DNA of 64,000 nucleotides from Candidatus Uhrbacteria bacterium. GTDB lineage: Bacteria; Patescibacteriota; Patescibacteriia; 2-12-FULL-60-25. The notes below the pieces were generated by a model. It saw only the letters and a list, made by a program, of their open reading frames with translations, did not search any database and was not told the DNA's origin. Numbering within the stretch: position 1 is the stretch's first letter; every line of letters begins with the position of its first letter. Shown piece by piece: positions 57,923 through 64,000 of the stretch. Location: assembly GCA_020850575.1 (NCBI GenBank), contig JADZEJ010000001.1, forward strand, positions 1 through 64,000, written 5' to 3'. Position numbers and translations under genes: made by a program.

Positions 57923-60073
57923 TTACATTTTCTTTTTCCAGACTGTTGAAGATGGAGTTGAACGTATTGATCGCTCTCCTTGATCGTCAATTGAAATAGT
58001 TGGCTCATCCCATGACCAATCCGTACGATCTTCATCGTTCAACATGTCTCTTTGTTTATGCGAATTTTTTTGATTCATGAAAAACCCTTTGGATAATCCT
58101 GTAGAACGAGCTTCACGCAATTCAATACGTTCCATGAGTGTTTTTGGAATCTCTTCAAGAAATAACGAAGGTTGATTTAGTACAAGAGTATCAAAACCAC
58201 TCGTGATCGGATAAGACAAAAATAATCTACGACGTGCACGTGTAACTGCGACATAAAATAAACGTCGTTCTTCTTCTAGGCCATCGCGCTCACCTAAGGA
58301 ACGTTTGGATGGAAAGGATCCGTCCGCTAAATGTAAAATAAAAACCGTATCCCATTCAAGACCTTTTGCCTGATGGATCGTGGACAAAACCATGCGTTCA
58401 TTGCCGCTTACGGATTGATTACTTCGTCCTCCGATTACATCATCATACAGAGCGATATCAGCAAGAAACGTCGTAGGATCCTGATAGCTTTCAGCAAAGA
58501 GTACAAGCTGTTCCAAATCTTCTAAACGATCCCTCCAATCCGGATATTCACGTTCTAGATATTCTTGATATGTCGACTCAATAACTCCTTTTAAAATATC
58601 TGACGGACGAGATGACCGATTTGTGATATTACGTAAAATTTCTACACATTCATTCCAACCATCCCGTGCACGTGCTGACAATCGAATCATTATCGTGTTC
58701 TTCACAATCGTTTGGATATCGCCAGCTCGTTTTACTTCTTTTGTGATACTTCCTGCGGTTGTTGCCCCGATGCCAGTTTGTAAGCCAAGAATGCGCAGCC
58801 AGGCGGCTTCGTCTGCCGTATTTTGAATTACACGAATGAAGCAAATTACATCTTTAATATGTGCGCGTTCAAAAAACTTCATGCCACCACGATATTCATA
58901 CGGTATATCTCGTTTTATGAGTTCAAATTCTAACACTTGAGAATGAGCCGATGAACGAAATAAAACCGCCATATTTGTAAGTGCGATGCCCTCGGCGCGC
59001 AGGGCTACGATTTGTTCAGCGATATATTGCGCTTCTTGGCGAGTCGAAGCGCATGCGATGATATTCGGTTTAGTCCCTTTTGGCAAAACGGCAATTAACT
59101 CTTTTTGAAATTGTTTGGAATTATGGAGCAAGGATTCATTTGCTACGTCTAAAATTTGTGGTACAGACCGATAATTAGTCACTAATTTAAAAATCTTTGT
59201 TTCAGGAAATACATGTGGAAAATCCAAAATATTGTGAACATCCGCACCTCGAAAAGCATAAATAGATTGTGCGTCATCGCCAACAACGACAACGTTTTTA
59301 TGAACTTTAGCCATTTCCATTACGATACTCGCTTGAATCGCATTGGTATCTTGATACTCATCAACTAAGATAAACCTAAATTGTGATCGCAGGTGTTCGC
59401 CGATCGTTGCGTGTTGCAAGAGGCGCAACCAATTTACAAGTAAATCATCGAAATCCATGGCGTTCGCGGATTGTTTACGATTAGCATAATCACGCGCTAT
59501 ATCCCCAATTTCTCCTGCAAAATTAACGAAACTCGGATGTTTTTCTTCGAGGGCTTCGTCTATAGATCGTAAGGTGTTGCGACTATACGATATGATATTT
59601 TGTAATACGGATGCCGTTGGAAAACGCTGTGCTTTTGGATCAATATTGCGGTCTTTCATGATCGCCTTTAGCAAACTCTGACCATCGTCTTGATCGAAAA
59701 TCGTAAATGATGAGGTATATCCAAGTTCTTCCGCGAAAGCACGAAGCATGCGATTGCCGATGGAGTGGAATGTTCCTCCCCATAACCCACGAGTCTCATC
59801 ACCCAAAAGTAGATTGACACGTTGCAGCATTTCCTTTGAGGCTTTATTGGTAAATGTCAACAGTAAAATTTGTGATGGATCCGTTCCTTGTTCGAGTAAA
59901 TACGCGACCCTGTAAGTAACTGTACGAGTCTTTCCTGAACCGGCACCAGCCAAAACTAAACAAGGTCCGTCGCCGTGCAGCACAACATCGAGCTGTTCTT
60001 GATTAAGCTCGGTGTGATAATTAATGCGACGATTGAGGCTTGGGTCTGACCCCTGAAGAACAAAGATGGACAT
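57923..60073 (-). CDS. uvrD: UvrD/PcrA-type DNA helicase
   Basis: 716 residues from ATG 60073 (MSIFVLQGSDPSLNRRIN); the frame to 60118 overlaps the upstream gene. Motifs in order: Q-motif LNQEQLDVVLHGDG, I LAGAGSGKTRTV, Ia LTFTNKASKEML, II FILVDEYQDTN, III VVGDDAQSIYAFRGA, IV NYRSV, V STIHQAKGLEWDTVFI, VI YVAVTRARRRLFLSY. Length and order match SF1A UvrD/PcrA. It unwinds DNA in excision repair. The C-terminal tail is acidic/polar without the usual PcrA RNA-polymerase-binding end being evident. Confidence 0.95.
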   Translation of the reverse strand: MSIFVLQGSDPSLNRRINYHTELNQEQLDVVLHGDGPCLVLAGAGSGKTRTVTYRVAYLLEQGTDPSQILLLTFTNKASKEMLQRVNLLLGDETRGLWGGTFHSIGNRMLRAFAEELGYTSSFTIFDQDDGQSLLKAIMKDRNIDPKAQRFPTASVLQNIISYSRNTLRSIDEALEEKHPSFVNFAGEIGDIARDYANRKQSANAMDFDDLLVNWLRLLQHATIGEHLRSQFRFILVDEYQDTNAIQASIVMEMAKVHKNVVVVGDDAQSIYAFRGADVHNILDFPHVFPETKIFKLVTNYRSVPQILDVANESLLHNSKQFQKELIAVLPKGTKPNIIACASTRQEAQYIAEQIVALRAEGIALTNMAVLFRSSAHSQVLEFELIKRDIPYEYRGGMKFFERAHIKDVICFIRVIQNTADEAAWLRILGLQTGIGATTAGSITKEVKRAGDIQTIVKNTIMIRLSARARDGWNECVEILRNITNRSSRPSDILKGVIESTYQEYLEREYPDWRDRLEDLEQLVLFAESYQDPTTFLADIALYDDVIGGRSNQSVSGNERMVLSTIHQAKGLEWDTVFILHLADGSFPSKRSLGERDGLEEERRLFYVAVTRARRRLFLSYPITSGFDTLVLNQPSLFLEEIPKTLMERIELREARSTGLSKGFFMNQKNSHKQRDMLNDEDRTDWSWDEPTISIDDQGERSIRSTPSSTVWKKKM

Positions 60074-60083
60074 AGGGATAAGC

Positions 60084-61385
60084 TTAGCGGAACAAACGAA
60101 AAACGAAAAATCCCACACCGTATGATGTGGGAGAACGTTTTCCTTTATTCAAAGTAGCGGTTAACAGTGTGTCCATAACGGACTCCAACGCCGCAAGGCA
60201 CGATGCCCATTTCTTTTGCTCGAAAAAAGAAATGGCTTGCGTGAATTTCTTTGAAGCGTTTTCTTTTACCAGTACGTCCATCTTCTGATCTGAAAGGCTG
60301 TACAAACGCCTAGGCAGTTCAGCCAATGCTTTTCGCAAACGCTGATATTCCGCATTATCAAAACTATCAGTTTGTTTCGAGTATTTGTTTTTTATTTGTG
60401 TAAAATGATCTGATATCAAACCAAGCGGCATTACAATTTCACACTGAACTGAATTCAACATGAGAATCCAGTGAAGCCTTTGACGCAGACGAATCAATCC
60501 TTCAAGAGTTGATTTATCGTAGCCAAACATTAGAGCATCTTGAATCATCTGCGCATCCCGGATCGCACGATGCGCATTATTGCGAAAAGGTCGGAAATGT
60601 ATCATGCGAGCTGAAGATATGAACGCTTCCAAAACCGTATTCAACTCCAAACGATGCTTTGTGCTGCGCAGGTAAAATTCTGGTTCCGTCAGAACTCTCC
60701 AGAGTTCTTTATAGATAGCTATCGTTCGACCAATGAGAACATAGATCTTCGCTATCCGATATTCGAGCCAGTCCGCATTTGATTCCATTGTTTCAAGATG
60801 TCGAAGATGATCACGATTTCCTGAATCATCATCCGTTTTCGCAATTGATCGAATCGATTTTTGTTCAGAGAATCGTTCGTTCTCAATAGGAATATCGATT
60901 CTAAGATGCTGATTGAACGCGTGTATCGATTGTACAAAACGCTTACAAGCGGTTGTTCTATTTTCATCACTCTTCTTTGAATCGTTGGATGTTAGACGAA
61001 GATTGATTGCTGCATTGAGACCCGTATCCATTTCGGAGATGTCTCGCAAGGCGAGAACGGTATGCGTCACCAATCGAGCATCTTCAATATCAGATATGGG
61101 GTGTTTATAGCCTGAGGACTTAGCCGAATGACACATCTCGTATGTATCACGAATTTTTAGACCAGAACTGAGCAATGAATAGACATCCGTATACAATCGA
61201 TGCGTTGTTTGACCTTTAGTATGCATGGTCAGAGCTTGATCGGAATGCCAAATAGATCCAGCTTCAATTCCCTGAATCGTTTCGTCTTGCAAAATATCTC
61301 CCCACGGAAGCTCGATTTGCGCCCCGGGAATAGGCTTTCCAAATCTACGTACGATCTTTTTTTGAGAAAAGGACGGTCGTGTCAT
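60084..61385 (-). CDS. Helical protein of unknown function with stop downstream of its own terminator
   Basis: 433 residues from ATG 61385, with GGAG 6 bases upstream (the frame to 61403 lacks it). Mostly alpha-helical with charged and aromatic residues (TVLEAFISSARMIHFRPFRN, RLRQRLHWILMLNSVQCEIV). No membrane helix or known domain. The last 17 codons read through a strong hairpin and its T run (60105-60132), so the stop at 60084 lies beyond the predicted transcript end. In the +1 frame a TGA occurs just before the hairpin, so a one-base change may have removed an earlier stop. It is an accessory-type gene between mltG and uvrD. Confidence 0.55.
   Translation of the reverse strand: MTRPSFSQKKIVRRFGKPIPGAQIELPWGDILQDETIQGIEAGSIWHSDQALTMHTKGQTTHRLYTDVYSLLSSGLKIRDTYEMCHSAKSSGYKHPISDIEDARLVTHTVLALRDISEMDTGLNAAINLRLTSNDSKKSDENRTTACKRFVQSIHAFNQHLRIDIPIENERFSEQKSIRSIAKTDDDSGNRDHLRHLETMESNADWLEYRIAKIYVLIGRTIAIYKELWRVLTEPEFYLRSTKHRLELNTVLEAFISSARMIHFRPFRNNAHRAIRDAQMIQDALMFGYDKSTLEGLIRLRQRLHWILMLNSVQCEIVMPLGLISDHFTQIKNKYSKQTDSFDNAEYQRLRKALAELPRRLYSLSDQKMDVLVKENASKKFTQAISFFEQKKWASCLAALESVMDTLLTATLNKGKRSPTSYGVGFFVFRLFR
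60105..60132 (-). terminator. Terminator hairpin inside the 3' end of the 60084 gene
   Basis: TCCCACA and TGTGGGA pair around 8 bases, followed by TTTTTCG on the minus strand. It lies within the coding frame, 21 bases or more upstream of the stop. Confidence 0.7.
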
Positions 61386-61435
61386 GTGAATCTCCGCGAG
61401 CACAACCTAGCATATTATCCTTTTTCGTCTAGTTT

Positions 61436-62440
61436 TTATTCTCCATAGACCTTACGACGATTTTGTTTATGTTCATCAAAACTTTTAGCATAAAACGCTT
61501 TTCCATTGTTATCCGTGAGAAAAAAACGATACCCATGATCATCCGGATGGAGAACTGCATCAATCGCAGCATCTCCAGGATTTGAAATCGGACCAGGAGG
61601 AAGTCCTTTGTTGCGATATGTATTATACGGTGAATCAACCGCAAGATCGGTAAACGTTGGACGAGCTCGTCCACCCATGGTGACATAGTTAATCGTCGCA
61701 TCAGACTGAAGCGGCATTTTTTCACGCAAACGACGAAGAAAAATTCCAGCAACAATCTTTCGGTCCGCATCGCCCGCAACTTCACGTTCAACAATTGATG
61801 CGATGGTAATTATTTCATGTACGGTCTTTCCTTGTGCGTTTGCTTGTTTTTCAATTTCCGGCAAGCGTTTACTGAATTCATTCAATTGTTTTCGAATTAA
61901 TCCTTCCGGTAGTTGTTCGCGCCATACTCGATAGGTACTTGGAAAAAGATATCCTTCAAGTGTTGATCCCGTTGGTAAATTTGAGATCCAGGGAAAATCA
62001 TTTTTCCATTTCTTTGGATCAATCGCTTCTACAAAAATCTTTGGATCCACCCCTTGTAAACCTGTCATTTCTGCCTCTTGTTTTACTGTTTTTCCTTCAG
62101 GTATGGTGATTGAAATTTCATCTTTGGTTGGACCGATTGCGAGAATATTTGCAATATTTCGAAAATTCATTCCATTTTTTAGCACGTATGACCCAGGCTT
62201 GATATGTGCAGCATTGGCGTCAAACCAAGCATATTTTTTAAATGCCCACGAGGAAACAATGATTCCACGTTGCTGTAATTCCGATGCAATTTGATCAATT
62301 GAATCACCTGATTTAATGGTTATGCCCACGCTGGCTGCATCTGACTTGGGATTCGATGTCAAAGCTTGTGGAACGAACCACATTAAAAATATAGCTGAAC
62401 AAAAACATAGGAGTGAGAATATGAAGGCTATTTTTTTCAT
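61436..62440 (-). CDS. mltG: Endolytic transglycosylase MltG (YceG-like)
   Basis: 334 residues from ATG 62440 (MKKIAFIFSLLCFCSAIFL). Membrane helix at about 5-22. LysM-like N-part (VGITIKSGDSIDQIASELQQ, RGIIVSSWAFKKYAWF). The catalytic domain has TLEGYLFPSTYRV, ITIASIVEREVAGDADRKIV (catalytic Glu in the E-R-E segment), FLRRLREKMPLQSDATINYV and SPYNTYRNKGLPPGPISNPG. MltG cuts nascent peptidoglycan strands to end polymerisation. It starts 3 bases after the PAP2 gene. Confidence 0.95.
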   Translation of the reverse strand: MKKIAFIFSLLCFCSAIFLMWFVPQALTSNPKSDAASVGITIKSGDSIDQIASELQQRGIIVSSWAFKKYAWFDANAAHIKPGSYVLKNGMNFRNIANILAIGPTKDEISITIPEGKTVKQEAEMTGLQGVDPKIFVEAIDPKKWKNDFPWISNLPTGSTLEGYLFPSTYRVWREQLPEGLIRKQLNEFSKRLPEIEKQANAQGKTVHEIITIASIVEREVAGDADRKIVAGIFLRRLREKMPLQSDATINYVTMGGRARPTFTDLAVDSPYNTYRNKGLPPGPISNPGDAAIDAVLHPDDHGYRFFLTDNNGKAFYAKSFDEHKQNRRKVYGE

Positions 62441-62445
62441 ATCAC

Positions 62446-62973
62446 TTATTGCTTTTTCCAAATTTGCTTATGCATGAATTTAACAAGAAAAAAAACAACT
62501 GCCGCAATCATCATGCCACCAAAAATGTCCGATGGATAATGGACTCCAACTGCAATACGTCCTATAGCGATCACGCCAGCGATACCAAAAGCGATTGTTC
62601 CCAAGGAACGATCAAAAGATAAGAGAATAGCGGCGATCGCAAAACTTACTGAAGTATGACTGGAAGGAAACGAAGAATTAAACGGTTCCGGAATGAGATT
62701 TGAAATACCACTTCCTTCGACTGAAAAAGGACGAAGTCGAGTGACGATCCGTGATATTCCCGCCGTGAGCAACAGAGCTCCTCCTCCAGACCATACTACT
62801 TCAGACAGGATATGTTTTCCCTGTTTTCCTCTGTTCCAGAGTACGGGGAAGAAAAACAATAAGCTTAGAATCAGATAACGAGCGGCACCTATTGCGATCC
62901 AGGTCGCCACCGAAGATGAAAGTGCCATGGATTGAAGGAGAGAAACCATGGCTTGGTCTCCAGGAATAAACAT
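62446..62973 (-). CDS. PAP2-family lipid phosphatase
   Basis: 175 residues, start ATG 62973. Five or six membrane helices. Phosphatase motifs: TRLRPFSVEGS (K/R-x6-RP like), PSSHTSVSFAIAAILL (SGH-type with SSHTS) and GRIAVGVHYPSDIFGG (SR-x5-H-x3-D like). Likely a undecaprenyl-diphosphate or lipid phosphatase recycling carrier lipid for wall glycans, fitting next to mltG. In-frame ATG 62949 has GGAG upstream, but the longer N-terminus matches the family and TGA-TATCAT lies 9 bases before 62973. Confidence 0.87.
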   Translation of the reverse strand: MFIPGDQAMVSLLQSMALSSSVATWIAIGAARYLILSLLFFFPVLWNRGKQGKHILSEVVWSGGGALLLTAGISRIVTRLRPFSVEGSGISNLIPEPFNSSFPSSHTSVSFAIAAILLSFDRSLGTIAFGIAGVIAIGRIAVGVHYPSDIFGGMMIAAVVFFLVKFMHKQIWKKQ

Positions 62974-62982
62974 TTAGTTGAA

Positions 62983-62991
62983 ATGATATCA
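62983..62991 (-). promoter_or_regulatory. Extended -10 box of the PAP2-mltG operon
   Basis: TGA-TATCAT on the minus strand, 9 bases before ATG 62973; predicts a leader of about two bases. Confidence 0.45.
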
Positions 62992-63067
62992 CGTATAACT
63001 TCCTTTCGGTACAGGACGTATTGTATTCAAATATATGAAAAACTTCGGAAATACCGAAGTTTTTACA

Positions 63068-63144
63068 TGGTGGGCGTGCCAAGAGTCGAACTTGGGACCT
63101 CCACATTATCAGTGTGGCGCTCTAACCAACTGAGCTACACGCCC
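63068..63144 (-). tRNA. tRNA-Ile (anticodon GAT), CCA encoded
   Basis: Minus strand: GGGCGTG acceptor with CACGCCC, D-arm AGCTCAGTTGGTTAGAGC, anticodon loop CTGATAA (GAT), T-loop TTCGACT, ends ACCA. 77 bases. Confidence 0.96.
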
Positions 63145-63227
63145 GTATCTTTATTTGTGCCGGAATCATAGCTAATACCACTCAAATTGGCAAGAGGTTT
63201 CATAATACCTTACTTGCGAAACAAAGC

Positions 63228-63256
63228 TTGCCAGAAGTCTATAGAATCGGTATGAT
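63228..63256 (+). promoter_or_regulatory. Promoter of the MgtC-like gene
   Basis: TTGCCA at 63228-63233, a 17-base spacer, TATGAT at 63251-63256; ATG 63270 follows 13 bases later. Confidence 0.6.
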
Positions 63257-63269
63257 CCTTTCCGTTCCT

Positions 63270-63743
63270 ATGGATCTTTCCTTCGTAGAAATTGCCTTCC
63301 GTTTGATCGCTGCTACGATTTTAAGCGGTTTAATTGGGATTGAGCGTGAAATACGTCAAAAACCAGCAGGTGTAAGAACGAATGCTCTTATCGGGTTAGG
63401 TTCTGCGGTTATGACTCTAGCCGGTATCCTGATTTATTCCATGTATCCTCAGTCATCGGATGCATCTCGTATCGCTTCGGTTGTCGTTCAAGGTGTCGGT
63501 TTTCTTGGTGCAGGTGCTATTATACAATCCTCTGGTACTGTTCATGGATTAACCACGGCAGCAACCATGTGGGTTGTGGCCGGTATCGGTATCGCTTGCG
63601 GTTTTGGTCTTTATCCCCTCGCCGGAATTACAGCTTTGATTGTCCTCATGTTACTGGTTATCTTTGGTCCGTTAGACGCACGCATTATGGGTGATGAAGC
63701 AAAACAAGAAGCTCGTGGCGTTGGAAAATTCTTCAAAAAATAA
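63270..63743 (+). CDS. MgtC/SapB-family membrane protein
   Basis: 157 residues from ATG 63270 (MDLSFVEIAFRLIAATILSG). Five membrane helices with the MgtC N-domain signature: LIGIEREIRQKPAGVRTNALIGLGSAVM (ER and RT of the family), VVQGVGFLGAGAIIQSSGTV and GLTTAATMWVVAGIGIACGFG. It lacks the cytoplasmic ACT-like C-domain of the long MgtC. Family members relate to Mg2+ limitation and ATP-synthase modulation; the role here is unknown. Confidence 0.93.
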   Translation: MDLSFVEIAFRLIAATILSGLIGIEREIRQKPAGVRTNALIGLGSAVMTLAGILIYSMYPQSSDASRIASVVVQGVGFLGAGAIIQSSGTVHGLTTAATMWVVAGIGIACGFGLYPLAGITALIVLMLLVIFGPLDARIMGDEAKQEARGVGKFFKK

Positions 63744-63751
63744 TCTACCAT

Positions 63752-63826
63752 GCCGAGATAGCTCAGTGGTAGAGCGAAGGACTGAAAATCCTTGCGTCGC
63801 CAGTTCAATCCTGGCTCTCGGCACCA
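63752..63826 (+). tRNA. tRNA-Phe (anticodon GAA), CCA encoded
   Basis: GCCGAGA acceptor with TCTCGGC, D-arm AGCTCAGTGGTAGAGC, anticodon loop CTGAAAA (GAA), T-loop TTCAATC, ends ACCA. 75 bases. Confidence 0.96.
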
Positions 63827-63872
63827 TTACGGATGCGTTCTGGGTGACCGGAATGCGTCAGTGCCAAAGAAG

Positions 63873-63900
63873 ACCCGGATCTGCAAAGGCCCGGGTTTTT
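63873..63900 (+). terminator. Terminator after tRNA-Phe
   Basis: ACCCGG (63873-63878) and CCGGGT (63891-63896) followed by TTTTT. The remaining 100 bases to the window end are AT-rich with no gene seen. Confidence 0.65.
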
Positions 63901-64000
63901 GTTTACCTACGTTTTTGCTTCTTTTTTTTGATCACGAGCTTTCTATTTTTGACAATAATTCTATTTCTGAGTTGATCCAAGAGCTTTCATTTTTCTTCCT

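Noticed and set aside
62446-62949. Shorter PAP2 start at ATG 62949 supported by GGAG
   Set aside because: The GGAG lies in codons of the longer frame, the extra residues fit the family N-terminus, and an extended -10 box fits ATG 62973.
1-64000. CRISPR array
   Set aside because: No regularly spaced repeat set and no cas genes are visible. The only close direct repeats are within coding sequences.

Overview
The window looks like a chromosome segment from a Patescibacteria (Candidate Phyla Radiation) genome, possibly ABY1-like (Uhrbacteria or Magasanikbacteria type). This placement is inferred from gene content. It carries DUF5667 and DUF4012 proteins, a MEMO/CapA fusion, a Gmad2-GerMN protein, a very short TsaB, a putative GH15/FG-GAP secreted protein, many glycosyltransferases and no visible amino-acid or nucleotide biosynthesis. 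Base composition is moderate to AT-rich, apart from one clearly GC-richer island at about 11.4-14.9 kb.

Layout. 1-11.35 kb (minus): an S-layer-like surface protein truncated by the window edge, an ECF sigma factor with a DUF5667 membrane partner, and a five-gene envelope polysaccharide operon (O-antigen ligase-like protein, two GT4 enzymes, a secreted hydrolase-like protein and a membrane-anchored protein). 11.4-15.35 kb: two GC-rich Gly/Ser/Ala-repeat lipoprotein genes, each with its own promoter, Shine-Dalgarno (SD) sequence and terminator, then a short plus-strand transcription unit with micro-ORFs. 15.3-26.8 kb (minus): TrmB-like regulator, GT4, Kef-type antiporter, rhodanese, MreB, DUF4012 protein, three GT2 enzymes, TsaB and a winged-helix protein, followed by a divergent phosphatase-like/propeller gene. 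29.1-30.0 kb: decayed genes, including a frameshifted CYTH gene. 30.1-31.3 kb: rplJ-rplL behind an L10 leader with an attenuator. 32-37.6 kb: a two-gene operon of a SelO-like protein and a roughly 1,410-residue protein of unknown function. 37.7-40.8 kb: rpsL-rpsG-fusA. 41-50.2 kb: M50 protease, bL28, a zinc-finger protein, a coiled-coil protein, malic enzyme, LOG-family protein, HU, a candidate structured RNA, a RelA/SpoT-like protein and ndk. 50.3-52 kb (plus): rpmF, nusB, rnc, tRNA-Arg. 52-63 kb (minus): cell-envelope genes, a divergent MetK-like protein, UvrD helicase, MltG, a PAP2 phosphatase and tRNA-Ile. 63.2-64 kb (plus): MgtC-like protein and tRNA-Phe.

The most striking pattern is a split in how genes are started. 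Most housekeeping genes show no Shine-Dalgarno sequence, and several have an extended -10 box (TGN-TATACT and relatives) only 7-12 bases before the ATG, which predicts leaderless or near-leaderless mRNAs. A second class of isolated genes (31456, 42079, 47433, 49338, 61385 and the two lipoproteins) carries a clear GGAG/GGAGG. Most of these also have a TTGAC-17-bp-TATNNT-type promoter and a private hairpin terminator, so they look like self-contained accessory cassettes set between conserved operons. The leading candidates for something undescribed are this cassette class, the SelO-like/giant-protein operon, the roughly 230-nt structured RNA at 47.76-47.99 kb and the GC-rich lipoprotein island.
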